A stretch of DNA of 64,000 bases from Aradus depressus (taxonomy: Eukaryota; Arthropoda; Insecta; Hemiptera; Aradidae). How positions within the stretch are numbered: position 1 is the stretch's first letter; every line of letters begins with the position of its first letter. The notes under the pieces are model-generated. The model saw nothing but the letters and a program-made list of their open reading frames with translations, ran no database searches and was not told the origin of the DNA. The position numbers and the translations under genes are program-made. Where the stretch lies: contig OY759219.1 of the NCBI GenBank assembly GCA_963662175.1, positions 42,479,675 through 42,543,674 of the forward strand, written 5' to 3'. Positions 10,384 to 19,349 of the stretch are shown here, one piece after another.

Positions 10384-12720
10384 CTTCTCATTCTATACTT
10401 ATAATCTTATTATCATTGATAAGTGAGTTGGATGATGATAACGTTGAATTTTTCTCCCTTAAAAGCCACATCATTCTTTTATAAATTAAAATTCCACTTT
10501 TAAGAAAAAATAAACTTCTTGTTATATGCAGATTTTTTTTGTTCTGTTGTATACCTAATATATTTTAAATAGAATTTACAATATTTAAATGAAGATTGAA
10601 ATAAAAAAAAGTTATGATTTTCGTATTTTTTTTTTCATTTGCTGTCTTTCCTTCCTTGGGCATTTCTTTGTTTTCTATATTTCCTCATTTTCCCGAACAA
10701 TGTATAATCTAATGTATTTATATAATCTCCATATGAGCCGCGTTTTGCATTAATAAATCAAGCGAACTTTTCAAAAGATTTTTGAAGAATGTTTCCTCCA
10801 CAAATCACAGAAAGGATTACTAATTTTGTATACATTCTATTGGTTTTATTTTCTGTGGATATTCTATGTTCTGTTAACGAATAACGGTATTCATAATATT
10901 GCATTCTATAGCAGAATGAACCATTCTAAACAGTTGCAGAGAAGTTGTAAATAATATTGGAATCGAAAATTATTATATAATTATTTTGTAGGTATGATCC
11001 TCGAAAAGGGTTCTTTTGCCAAGTGCTGCACGGAGACAGGACCAAATGTTTGGGGAAGAGCAAAGGACGAGCCTATCCTTCGATGGAGGAACGAGCCTAC
11101 AAATTACTACAGGTGAGATTATGGAAGTTGTCGCAAACAGAAGACATTATTGTAATTACAGTGGAGGCGAGCTGGTTGAAGAAGTACTGGTGCAGCATTG
11201 CCAAGACTAGCACCTTCTCCCTATCCTGGAGCTCAGTGGGCAAATGAAGAGAGTGACAGGCGAGAGAGGTGGCAACAAAGCACTCCCTGCCATTGGCTTC
11301 CCTTTAACACGGCCCTTTTCCTACCCTTGGAATCCTAGCTCCCATCATTCAACGACTACGCTAATTGTATAAATTTTTCGACTGATAGGCAAGTATTGTA
11401 TCCCTTATGATTCCGCACATCTGCAGATCATATGCTTTCTTAGATGAGATTATATTTTCGGTATATCTACTGTAGATGTCTGTCAAAAAACAGATAATAT
11501 GAGTATTGAACTGACTCCAGGTCTACTTTGTGAAAATTCATAATGAACAGGATAAAGGAATATACACACACTAAAGGAATATAAACTCCACACACTACTT
11601 GTCAATATTTTTACTATATTGGACAAAATTACACGACTATAGTTTTGCCTGTTACGGCATCATCAAGTGAACTAAACAGAGATTACTACTGAACTAACAC
11701 AATTCATTGTTTGTCCTGCCTTGTGTTAGTTCAGTAGTAATCTCTGTTTAGTTCACTTGATGATGCCGTAACAGGCGAAACTATAGTTGTGCAATTTTGA
11801 CCAATATAGTAAAAATATTGACTAATAGTGTGTGGAATTTATATTCCTTAGTGTGTGTAGATAATATGAGATTTGATACTGATACAATCTTGTTATATTT
11901 AAGTAAAGGGTGGTCCACGATTGCGAGTGCCTGCACAATTTCCAACAAGAGTCTTTTGTAGTGTCCTATGTACACAATATTGAAAATGATTAAATAAAAA
12001 GTTGTTCTCTCTTTGCCTCCAGGAATTGTATAATTTATTTTAACCATAGCAGACAATCTCTAAGTACCGATTCGAATCACTTATTGAATCACCTTAAATT
12101 CTTCATACATACGGTGTTGGCTACAGATTAAATAAACAGCAATTCTGCACAAACTGAATCAGAACTTTCTATGCAAATGGGTTCCAGAAGACAATTGGCG
12201 CAAACCGTTAACGTCTTATCCAGATAGCTTTTTAATCCCGTACCAAAAATAAAAACAATTTTGTATTATATTGTAGATTATACTTTATATTATTGTACAA
12301 TTTTTCATACTTTCTCAGATAACTCCAAAAGGATTGGACAGATTTGGGTGCGCTTGTTTTCATGTGGCAGTTGGTTACATTTTACTTAGAAATTCTTCTT
12401 ATTGGATTTTCTTGAAAGTTTTCCGATCCAAGTAAAATTGAAAATATACCAATATTTTTGATAGCTTCCGGATATTGATGATTTTTGCTGTGTTATATTA
12501 TTGATTAATTATTAATCCAATAATGCCGCCTTGTCAGTTAGTTCTTCTTAAATATTTATTGAAATAAGTAATATATGTCTGTACTTATGTTCTGTTTCTT
12601 TGTTTTTAGAGATACTACCTTTCGCACAATACAGCTTTGGTGAAACTGCTCAAGCGACTTGGTCTGCGATCTGTGCCCCAGTGGCTGAAGGAAGACCTCA
12701 GCGATACTCTACCAGCCTGA
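2505..12720 (+). CDS. sfl: Heparan sulfate N-deacetylase/N-sulfotransferase (NDST, sulfateless), 3' seven exons
   Basis: Spliced join of 2505-2687, 4035-4255, 7167-7293, 8282-8433, 9443-9619, 10992-11112 and 12610-12720. Phases agree at every junction, all introns are GT-AG, and the total is 1092 nt, or 363 residues plus TGA. The protein reads through the end of the deacetylase half ([13 protein letters not shown]) and the whole sulfotransferase domain. The PAPS 5'-phosphosulfate loop is [10 protein letters not shown], whose Lys is the catalytic residue in the family. Then come EWYMDFFP-type and FEKSATYFD motifs, the [15 protein letters not shown] helix, a Cys pair ten residues apart ([13 protein letters not shown]) and the 3'-phosphate loop [11 protein letters not shown]. 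The family enzyme is a Golgi type II membrane protein that removes acetyl from GlcNAc and N-sulfates heparan sulfate. Family proteins are roughly 850-1050 aa, so the N-terminal exons lie upstream of the window. No lesion is visible; it looks functional. Confidence 0.96.
2688..3128. other. sfl intron segment, AT-rich
   Basis: Contains the tandemly similar strips AGATATAATAAGTAAAATAT and ACAGAAATAATTAGATAAAA, each followed by TATACAATTRRTGTGTACRA-like sequence. No coding signal. Confidence 0.4.
3129..3518 (+). mobile_element. SINE interrupted by a repeat A fragment
   Basis: The tRNA-like head at 3129-3225 has a degenerate A box and B box GATTCGAAACC. The body at 3362-3518 starts GACGTTAAGCGATGGTCCCG and runs to AGCCCGGGCAT. 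The 136 bp between them match repeat A (GTGTCTGTGAACATGATAAC, ATATCAACACCAAATTTTAT). Confidence 0.75.
3791..3986 (-). mobile_element. SINE body, minus orientation
   Basis: Starts ATGACTCATACCCGGGCTTT and carries GCGCTCTTTCGTCACTCTGG and GAGTACCTGACATCG, ending at AACGTCCCATCC. The tRNA head is missing. It sits just upstream of the sfl exon at 4035. Confidence 0.8.
4035..4255 (+). CDS. sfl: sfl exon b (PAPS-binding loop)
   Basis: A T-rich tract and CAG precede 4035; the donor GTGAGA starts at 4256. It encodes [12 protein letters not shown], then the 5'-PSB loop [14 protein letters not shown], and ends in [20 protein letters not shown] with the last Trp codon split 2+1. This exon carries the catalytic Lys of the sulfotransferase. 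Confidence 0.96.
4351..4583 (-). mobile_element. SINE copy, minus orientation, diverged
   Basis: Body from CTCATATCGCCTACTACCAG through ACGAGTACCTGACATCGTAC to a degenerate tRNA head around 4545-4583 (GCCTCGGTCTGGTTTCTAAC). Confidence 0.75.
4619..4901 (+). mobile_element. SINE copy, near full length
   Basis: The head GAGCCGGTAGCTCAGTGGTA supplies the A box; GTTCGTAACCCGACC is a mutated B box. The body includes TTATCTGGGAGGTAAAATAA and ACTCCCAAAGTAGAGTCGGG, and ends at TAGTTAAAGCCCGG. The usual GCATGAGTCATAA 3' end is replaced by a tRNA T-arm-like sequence at 4901-4927. Confidence 0.85.
4901..4927 (+). repeat. Second tRNA-like T-arm fused to SINE 3' end
   Basis: CGGGTTCGAATCCCG forms a perfect T-stem and loop with an intact B-box-like core, followed by TCCGGGAG. 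It looks like the 3' end of another tRNA or tRNA-like repeat joined to the SINE. Confidence 0.5.
5042..5066. repeat. (TA)n microsatellite
   Basis: Alternating TA run after a poly(A) stretch. Confidence 0.85.
5368..5679 (-). mobile_element. SINE copy, near full length, minus
   Basis: Runs from GATTCATGCCCGGGCTTTAA to the complemented tRNA head GGGTTTCGAATCCGCGATCT and CAGCTACCGGCGCCCT. It contains a long T run (5560-5578) in the linker. Confidence 0.85.
5722..5850 (+). repeat. Short interspersed repeat C
   Basis: Similar to 46760-46885; both contain TTGTATTGARGAGCAATCTAG-like sequence, GGGGAC and a T/A-rich tail. Class unknown. Confidence 0.45.
5892..6400 (+). repeat. Repeat family A, near complete
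   Basis: Begins ACTTCCCCAGCTCTACGAAG and ends TTTTGGGGAAGTACATTGCC, giving the short inverted ends ACTTCCCC and GGGGAAGT. The middle contains CGATAACTCCCGATAGAATG, AATCGGCCAAAGGGGACAT and AACGGTCGAATGG. It is non-coding and lies within an sfl intron. Confidence 0.65.
6466..6751 (-). mobile_element. SINE copy with 12-bp target-site duplication
   Basis: Minus orientation: it begins with the complemented 3' tail GGTTAGGTTAGG, then ATGACTCATGCCCGGGC, and ends with the tRNA head AACCGGCGCCCT. GATTGTAGTTAA occurs immediately outside both ends (6454-6465 and 6752-6763), a clean duplication typical of LINE-driven insertion. Confidence 0.92.
7167..7293 (+). CDS. sfl: sfl exon c
   Basis: The acceptor TTTTTTTCAG ends at 7166 and the donor GTAAGT starts at 7294. 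The first base completes the Trp codon of exon b. It then reads [20 protein letters not shown] and [13 protein letters not shown], a conserved NDST block including the FEKSATYFD strip near the active site. The upstream intron of 2.9 kb contains at least five SINE copies and an unclassified repeat. Confidence 0.95.
7294..8281. other. sfl intron between exons c and d
   Basis: About 1 kb of AT-rich sequence with several short open frames but no conserved protein or clear repeat. Confidence 0.5.
8282..8433 (+). CDS. sfl: sfl exon d
   Basis: The acceptor TTTTTCCTTAG ends at 8281 and the donor GTATCG starts at 8434. The protein reads [19 protein letters not shown], then [19 protein letters not shown]. 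It ends in RDLRNR with the last Arg codon split 2+1. Confidence 0.95.
8745..9050 (+). repeat. Repeat family A, partial, with poly(G)
   Basis: Contains GTGTGTCTGTGGACATGATA and a CCATAAGAACGATTTTCGAA-like strip. The usual G-rich segment has become an uninterrupted run of 27 G (8865-8891). Confidence 0.55.
8865..8891 (+). repeat. 27-nt homopolymeric G tract
   Basis: Uninterrupted G run inside a repeat A copy, in an sfl intron. It could form a G-quadruplex, and its true length may vary or be mis-assembled. Confidence 0.9.
9160..9297 (-). mobile_element. SINE fragment, degenerate
   Basis: Complemented linker and tRNA head: GGCCTCTGCCGGGTTTCGAA and AATCTTAAGCTCAGTAGCCC. The body is mostly lost. 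Confidence 0.65.
9443..9619 (+). CDS. sfl: sfl exon e
   Basis: The acceptor TGTGCCTTTAG ends at 9442 and the donor GTAAGA starts at 9620. It encodes [20 protein letters not shown], then [21 protein letters not shown] and [18 protein letters not shown]. This is the sulfotransferase segment that carries PAPS 3'-phosphate and substrate contacts in NDST structures. Confidence 0.96.
9620..10991. other. sfl intron between exons e and f
   Basis: AT-rich; contains an (AT)n microsatellite at 10346-10380 and no recognised gene or mobile element. Confidence 0.5.
10346..10380. repeat. (AT)n microsatellite
   Basis: About 17 AT dinucleotides in a row. Confidence 0.9.
10992..11112 (+). CDS. sfl: sfl exon f (3'-phosphate loop)
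   Basis: The acceptor TTATTTTGTAG ends at 10991 and the donor GTGAGA starts at 11113. It encodes [20 protein letters not shown] followed by [20 protein letters not shown]. It includes the conserved Cys pair and the KGRAYP loop. Confidence 0.95.
11562..11859. mobile_element. Fold-back element, about 140-bp arms
   Basis: The left arm (11562-11702) and right arm (11720-11859) are near-perfect reverse complements around a short loop, for example GTAATCTCTGTTTAGTTCAC against GTGAACTAAACAGAGATTAC. It lies in the last sfl intron. The right arm carries TTGATGATGCCGTAACAGGC then GAAAC, resembling a hammerhead ribozyme core. Confidence 0.8.
12610..12720 (+). CDS. sfl: sfl terminal coding exon
   Basis: The acceptor TTGTTTTTAG ends at 12609. 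It encodes [20 protein letters not shown] then [16 protein letters not shown] and stop TGA at 12718-12720. The stop-codon region is imperfectly duplicated about 174 bp downstream. Confidence 0.94.
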   Translation, partial: RYYLSHNTALVKLLKRLGLRSVPQWLKEDLSDTLPA

Positions 12721-12947
12721 CATCTGGTGGTGCGTCTCAACAGGTGGGTGCGCTTCTAGTCTGAATTCACAGGCGGCTCGTAAGGTAACCTTCCCATAAT
12801 GCGACGAACGCTGGCTAAACTGAAGAAAACGGCTTGGCTATGGGCGTAGCCCAAATGAGTGAAGGTTGACCTTGAAGACACTCTACCAGCCTGACATCTG
12901 GTGGTGCGTCTCAACAGGTGGGTGCGCTTCTAGTCTGGATTCACAGC
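12698..12947 (+). repeat. Imperfect 174-bp tandem duplication at sfl stop codon
   Basis: TCTACCAGCCTGACATCTGG through CTTCTAGTCTGRATTCACAG occurs at 12708-12771 and again from 12882. Weaker similarity continues past both copies. The second copy is in the 3' UTR or flank. Confidence 0.85.
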
Positions 12948-13143
12948 ACGCGATTTGCGAGGAACCTTTCTCATAAACACCGCCAAACTGCACAAACGGA
13001 TTGACGTTCCCTTTATTGCCTGTCAAAAGTGCGGTACACTACTTGCAATGCATTCATCGATGCGTCGTAACAGTCGCAATTCTCAATATATCTGGATAGT
13101 CCTTCCTAATGACATCTTGTACATATCCATTATTTGGCAATAA

Positions 13144-13840
13144 TTCTATTAGGGATAGAAAAAAACAAATATTTTGACAAATTGAAATTCCTATGAATAA
13201 GGTTTTGAAATTTATGAATCAAATTGACAAAAAAAAATTATAATAATAAAGATAAATGCGTGTATCCGCCATATTTATTTATGCGTATGTTTGTACATAT
13301 GTATTTATATGTAAGTAAGTGATAATTTAATTTTGTATTTTTAGAGTTAAAAGATATTTTTGGCTGTATTTTTTTTTCCTAACAAACACTAACAAAATGC
13401 ATTAAAGGAAGGTAGTATGATTCTATTTTAATTAGTTTTTAGTTAGGAACGTTCCCATTTTATATGTCATTTGTATGTCAAAAATCATTCAGACAAACAA
13501 AAAACATTTTTAATGGGTACTAAAGAAAATTTTACTTTCTTCAGTTCAATTGGTATTTGTTTGTTAACAAGAATAACTATAAGATATTAGCCATTTATCC
13601 ATAATGTTGAGGAGATCGAAAAACAATAATAAATGATATAACACATTTTTTTCTCATTTTTATCTACCTCTTTTTTATAATTACAGGGAATATAGTTACA
13701 ATAAACTGTAAATATAATACGATCGGATGTATTTATGATGTATCATTCTCCAATGTTGTGAGATTGTAATGCTCCCAGCTGAAAGTAACACAAAAGATGT
13801 AGTCTTTTTTTTAGATTAATACTTTTTTTTTAAATATTTG
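13144..13840. other. sfl 3' flank / probable 3' UTR, AT-rich
   Basis: No ORF of note. AATAAA-type hexamers occur (for example near 13243), but the poly(A) site cannot be chosen from sequence alone. Confidence 0.4.
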
Positions 13841-13841
13841 A

Positions 13842-14036
13842 GCATGACATCCTTCGGATAGGACGTTAAGCGATGGTCCCGAGCCTGTACGTTATAAGGA
13901 ACTCGTTAAAACCCTACCCAAAATACGTAAACATGGGTTGGCCAAATTTCGATTGTAGAATCGGACTCAGGTCCACCAGAGTGACGAAAGAGCGCTCTGC
14001 TAGTGGGCGATATGACCTTGTGGTTAAAGTCCGGGC
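13842..14036 (+). mobile_element. SINE body, plus orientation
   Basis: From CATCCTTCGGATAGGACGTT, through GCGATGGTCCCGAGCCTGTA and CCACCAGAGTGACGAAAGAG, to AAAGTCCGGGCA. The tRNA head is absent. Confidence 0.8.
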
Positions 14037-14331
14037 AGAAGTTTCAATAACAATACAAGTTCACAACTGTCATTTAAATCATATTATAATTTTTAGATTT
14101 AAATAAAAAAATACTATTATAAAATTCTATTCACGAATTACAGTTGCTTGCTGTTTTGAGTTTTCTTCATGGGGTTGAACTGCCTTGCGAAAGTTTCGAT
14201 TCTGTCTCACTTCTTTACCAATGTTGACCTCCTGAATCCGAAACTGAAATCCGTTTTGTTCCATCATGTAAAGATTTTGCAAATTAATCAAATTTTCATA
14301 AGGGAAGATAAGATAATATCTTATATATCTT

Positions 14332-14382
14332 AATTATGAATTTATGAAACATTATATTATAATGTTTCATAAATTCATAATT
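14332..14382. repeat. 51-bp perfect palindrome
   Basis: Arms of 25 nt around one base: AATTATGAATTTATGAAACA then TTATA, mirrored exactly. It could extrude as a cruciform, and its function is unknown. Confidence 0.85.
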
Positions 14383-14399
14383 CTGTTGAAATGTATGTA

Positions 14400-15060
14400 G
14401 CTATCAACTTTTATTTTGAACTGTTTTGTAGAGTAACGTTTTATATTTTATTTCCATTTTATAAATTTGTAACTTGAATATCTTTAGTAGTTGAGATATC
14501 GTCTAATAAGAAAATATTCGTGATCTTCTCAGAAGCAGGTTCTCCCATACCAACCTACCAAGTTGGAAGTTTTACGAACTTGAAACTATACAACAATATA
14601 TTTATGTGCCATCTTTATTATTCTCCCATTTATTTTCTGAGCTCGAAACATACATAATACACATACATTTCGGGTATATTCTCCCATTATCAGTTTATTA
14701 TATTTATATTATTATTAATTTGTTGTTTCTCTAATCACTGGATATTATTAGTTTTTCATATTTGTAATATGGTTTATTAAATTTTTGACGCAAACTTGTC
14801 ATTTGACTCGAGACATCTTGGCTGAAAAGTATCTGTCCAAACTTTCATTAAATTTGTCGACCCAAATAATAATCTTCGTTAAATATTAAACAACATTATA
14901 AGATAATAACTAGTGAATACAGAAACAACAAATTAAACATGAGAAACTAATGATGGGAGAATATATCCTTAAGATGTATGAACAAAGTATGTTTTGAGTT
15001 AAGAAAATGAGTGAGTATGAGAATGATATAGCTGAGATATGTATTTTTATATATTCAAAA
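14400..15060. other. AT-rich intergenic or 3' UTR sequence
   Basis: Nothing recognised apart from recurring TTCTCCCAT-type strips (14620, 14680, 14950). Confidence 0.4.
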
Positions 15061-15067
15061 TCTCCCT

Positions 15068-15158
15068 CCTTACCCAACCCAACCCATCCCAACACATCCC
15101 ATCCCATCCCAACACATCCCATCCCAACAATCTCCTTACACATCCCATCCCAACAATT
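15068..15158 (+). repeat. CATCCCAACA-type minisatellite
   Basis: Irregular repeats of ACATCCCATCCCA; the only GC-richer patch in this AT-rich flank. Confidence 0.75.
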
Positions 15159-17490
15159 TATTTTAAATATTTATTCTATTATTACTTATTAACATAAAAA
15201 TGTCATGCAGTTTATAAAATCTAACCTAAATGAATGGGGCTTCATACTATAATTTTTTTAAGGTTTTCCTTATTCTTTTCCATAATTTAAAAGAAAATAA
15301 ATTGTTTTTTATTCAGTGAAAAGTTATCAAAAAAATAAAATCAAAATTATTTTAAACGTTGATAGACAGCACCCAGAACCGCATAACTATAATATAATTA
15401 TTCTTCTATAATATTGATATCTTATTTAATAAGAAATAACACCATTGTAATGATTGTTTGACTTCCATAAATGATATTACTGAAATTAAATAAAAACTAA
15501 AATGAAAACATGAAAAAAACTACTCCTTTATTTGGAAAAATTAACAATTAAAAAAATCATTGTTGAATTATTCTAATATATCTATTTTTACAGCTTTATT
15601 CTTCTCCCAATTTATTTTTAAGTCGTTACAATCAAGCAAGTAGAAATTTCGGGAAAAACTCCCGTCAGCATCTAAAAAATGTTAAAATCAATAAAAGTAA
15701 CATGGAATGATGTACGACAATAATTCATTATAAAAATAACATAGCCATTATTCAAATAATGTTTTTTACTGTAACTTTTATATAAAAAAATGAAAACCTT
15801 TAATTTGTGATCAATTTTTTCACCATAAAGATCAGCAAATAAATTGAATATTAGCATTATTGAATGATAGAGGGACATCATTACGATGTTATCTGTATGA
15901 ATTGTAACATTTTTAGATACTGAAATGGGAGTTTTTTTCGAATTGTCTATTTGTTGGGTTGTAAAGGCCAAAAATATTCTGGAAGAATAATATAGCTCTA
16001 AGAAAAATGTATACAAGTATTGAAATAAGTTGGTATTAAGTACCAAAAAATCTTCCAAAATGTAAGACTCTTTGATTGAAGAAGATATTATATTATGTTC
16101 GAAAAACGACTTAGATTTGATATAAACCATATAAAACCGTCGTTTTATTATAATTCCCTTACTAAAATTGATGAGTTTAATGTCATCAATGTATGTTCAA
16201 AATACGAGGCAAATATTATTTACAGTAAAAATATTTATGAAGACTACCTTCTTTGTGTATATCTTTTACCTGGATAAGCATTTTATTTTATTAAAACTTT
16301 TTTTTTAAAACTAATAACCGCTATTTATTATAGTTGTATAAATGTAAATAGTTTTACGATTGTATTATAAAACTTTTATTTATTAATATTTTTGTTTATA
16401 AGTTCTTTTAAGAGACCTGTAGAAAAACTAGTCTACATGATAGAAATATTTCATTTTTTTTTTTTTTACAAGTTTTTATGTATACTATCATAATTAACAA
16501 ATTAGGTTTATAGTCAATTTTAGTACGAATGTACCTGTTTTAATTTTATTGTATGCGTAAGATGGACGTTTATTCGTATTATATTATATGATCGTTAAGT
16601 TTAATTCATTTTCTACGACCAACCAACGTTTTGACTGGGCAACATCATACTTGTAGATTCAGTTTTGGAACCTCTTTTAACGAACGGCCCCTAGTTTAAA
16701 TACATAACAAGTTATAATAACAAACATTATTATTTTTTTTACGGGAAAACGGCATATTTACAGATTTTTTTTAAAAAAATTTATGAATACAATTACTTTT
16801 TGCCTTCAAATTAAATGATAGGATGATAGCCCCTAAAATTAACTTTTGAACGAGTTATTCTTCCTTGTTTCTCTTATCCTTCATAATTGTGAAACCTCTG
16901 CATTTCTCCATCTTATAATTTCACAAAAATTGTACAATGTATTATTAATATTTTAACAATTTTTTTTTGTCTTAATACCGTCACTGCCGACATACTTAAA
17001 AAAAGTTGTCAAATTAGAAATCTATAATAGGTATACATATTTTAATGTAATTTATTAAAAATAGTTATCATGTACGTATGTACCTTTGTATTGTGTAATA
17101 CATGTAATCGATGTTTCAATAATAATAATAATGAAATGTTGTATGATGAAGAACTAACAGTTCTAATGATATTCTATGATATTTATTGTGCATAGATATT
17201 GTTATTTATTATCTTTTTTTTTTTTTGGTAACTTTTTTTAACATAGATAAAAACCATTAAAAAAATTATAATAAATATTGTTGTGCCTTCTTCTGTGTTG
17301 TTAAATAACAAAATAATTATTAGCGAACTCTAGTTCAAGAAAATATAAAACAAAAATATATCTAGAGAATATTAAAATTTATTTTAAAAAAATGTGGAGT
17401 ATAAGACAATATTTGTTTTAGCGAATTAGCTATGACGATCATATCATTTGAAAATATAACCACATATATTACAATTTTGTTTTTATTTTA
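15159..17490. other. Long AT-rich flank without recognised genes
   Basis: A 152-codon minus frame (16130-15672) is very rich in Ile/Phe/Tyr/Asn/Lys, as expected by chance in such DNA. Many poly(T) runs occur. It may be part of a long sfl 3' UTR, but this is unsupported. Confidence 0.4.
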
Positions 17491-17496
17491 CTTTTC

Positions 17497-17765
17497 CCAG
17501 TGATACGAAGTTATGTAATCGGTCAGAAATTCGATATTAAGTTTTCACCAGAATTTGTCCAACCCCCTGAATCCAAAAAACAATCATGACGGTCGGTGAG
17601 TGTGTGGAAAACTGACAGAGAGACTCTACTAACTGAAATTAATGTATCTGAAGTAAGGAGATTTACCGCATTTCAGTAGAACCGGCCAAAGGAAAGAGAC
17701 AGAAACTCAGAAATTTTCTGCCATTGTTTTTAATGTATTGACTCAAAATGTTTGCAAAGAGATCG
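17497..17765 (+). repeat. Repeat family A, partial
   Basis: Contains TTTTCCCAGTGATACGAAGT, TATGTAATCGGTCAGAAATT and AGAACCGGCCAAAGGAA. Confidence 0.6.
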
Positions 17766-18189
17766 AGAAGTTTCCTATTGATTCCGCCAAATTGGTCGAA
17801 GCAGGAAACACTTCGGAGGAAGACGAACCCAGGTCCGCTATCTTCTTGTACCTCTCAAATCACTCTAGTTATATTATTCAGACTTAATGATTTTATTTCA
17901 TTATTGATAAAATTTAAAAAAAATATATATTAACATATATTAGCTACAATTGTTTGTTGTTTCTAAATAGGAGAATTTGGTTAACCATGAGTGTTTTTTT
18001 ACTTACTACAATTATAATACTGTAAATAGGAAAAGAAATAAACGCTCTCCCGATTCTTTTAAAAGGTAAAAATGTTTATCATGATCTAAGTAAAAGTGTG
18101 ATGGAAACAAAATTGCAAAACTGACTTATAAACCTCCATTGATTTGCTCCTCACCCCCCTTGATTATGAAAGTTTATGATAAATAAATG

Positions 18190-19345
18190 AAACTATTTGA
18201 AATATTGGCTAGTCCATAAAAATGTTTTACATAAAGCACCAGTTTCGGATTACACCATCATGCGGTTTATTTTTATACGTAAGACAGTTTACCGAGTGCG
18301 AACTATTCTTATATAATATATAAGAATATAAAACTAAAATGAAAGATGAAGTTATTAAATTCTAACAAGACAAACTAATTATATGTGATATGCATCAAAT
18401 AATTATTAAAAAAAAAAAAAATTACTGAACAGTAGTTTATCTGTACAGCCATGGGGATTTCCTAGTGTTCGTTACATCCCACTTACTTTACATATCTCTG
18501 GTGTTTGGACAAAAGGGCTTAAGTCAGAATAAGTCTTGTGATCCAAAGGACAAGTGCATTTAAATGTTTTTACCATAGGTAACTGAATGTTGGAATGTTT
18601 AACTTTGTTTATATTTAATACTTTTATTGAAATATTTCAAGTAATTGTAGGAATATTGAGGGTCAGTCAAAGATGGAAGAAAACACTATTCAAACGCCAA
18701 CGTTTCGATATATTTTATATCATCATCAGGGCCTACAAACAAGGGGGAGAAACAAGATTAGAATCACAATTAAAACAAAATTAGTGTGTTGATAAACATT
18801 ACTGAACGTTAAAATAGACAATGTAAAGAGTTAAAAATTGAACCTGACTTACTATGGATACATTAATCAACATTAAAATTAAATATAGATACATTGTTAA
18901 CCATAAACATGAACGTACACTAATACAAAGTAAAATTAAATATGAATACATTACTAAACATAAACATTAATAACGGAAATAGACAAATAGGTGGAACATA
19001 ATAAAGAGTAAACATTAAACTGACTTACTATGAATAAGCAGGGTTGGGGAGAAGGCATGTACACTGGATGGAGTCTTACATTGTAATGAAATGGTACAAT
19101 AATACAGGGGTGCTGAAGGAACGAGGTAGTATTTCAAGTAACGTAAATGTGTTTTACCTGATTAGCAGGAAATTTCCAAACATTCAGAAATTCCCCTCTT
19201 AAAATTCAGATTTGCTGACTTAAGCCCTTTTGCCCAAAAGATGATTCGCACTGTCTTGGTTTATCACTAAACCTGACGATGTTGTACCTCTGAAAACCGG
19301 TAGTTTGTATATACAATTTTTTTTGTGGAGTAGACAATATTTTAA
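18190..19345. mobile_element. Inverted-repeat element with hammerhead-like motifs
   Basis: Outer arms (about 18190-18275 and 19250-19345) are diverged reverse complements. An inner pair, ACAAAAGGGCTTAAGTCAG and CTGACTTAAGCCCTTTTG, lies at 18512 and 19216. On the minus strand near 18735-18690, CCTGATGATGATATAAAATA then TATCGAAACG resembles the hammerhead core found in Penelope-like elements. No reverse transcriptase frame is present. Confidence 0.5.
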
Positions 19346-19349
19346 AATT

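Noticed and set aside
15672..16130. 152-codon minus-strand open frame
   Set aside because: Composition (Ile, Phe, Tyr, Asn, Lys) is what stop-poor AT-rich DNA gives by chance; no domain, signal or splice context.
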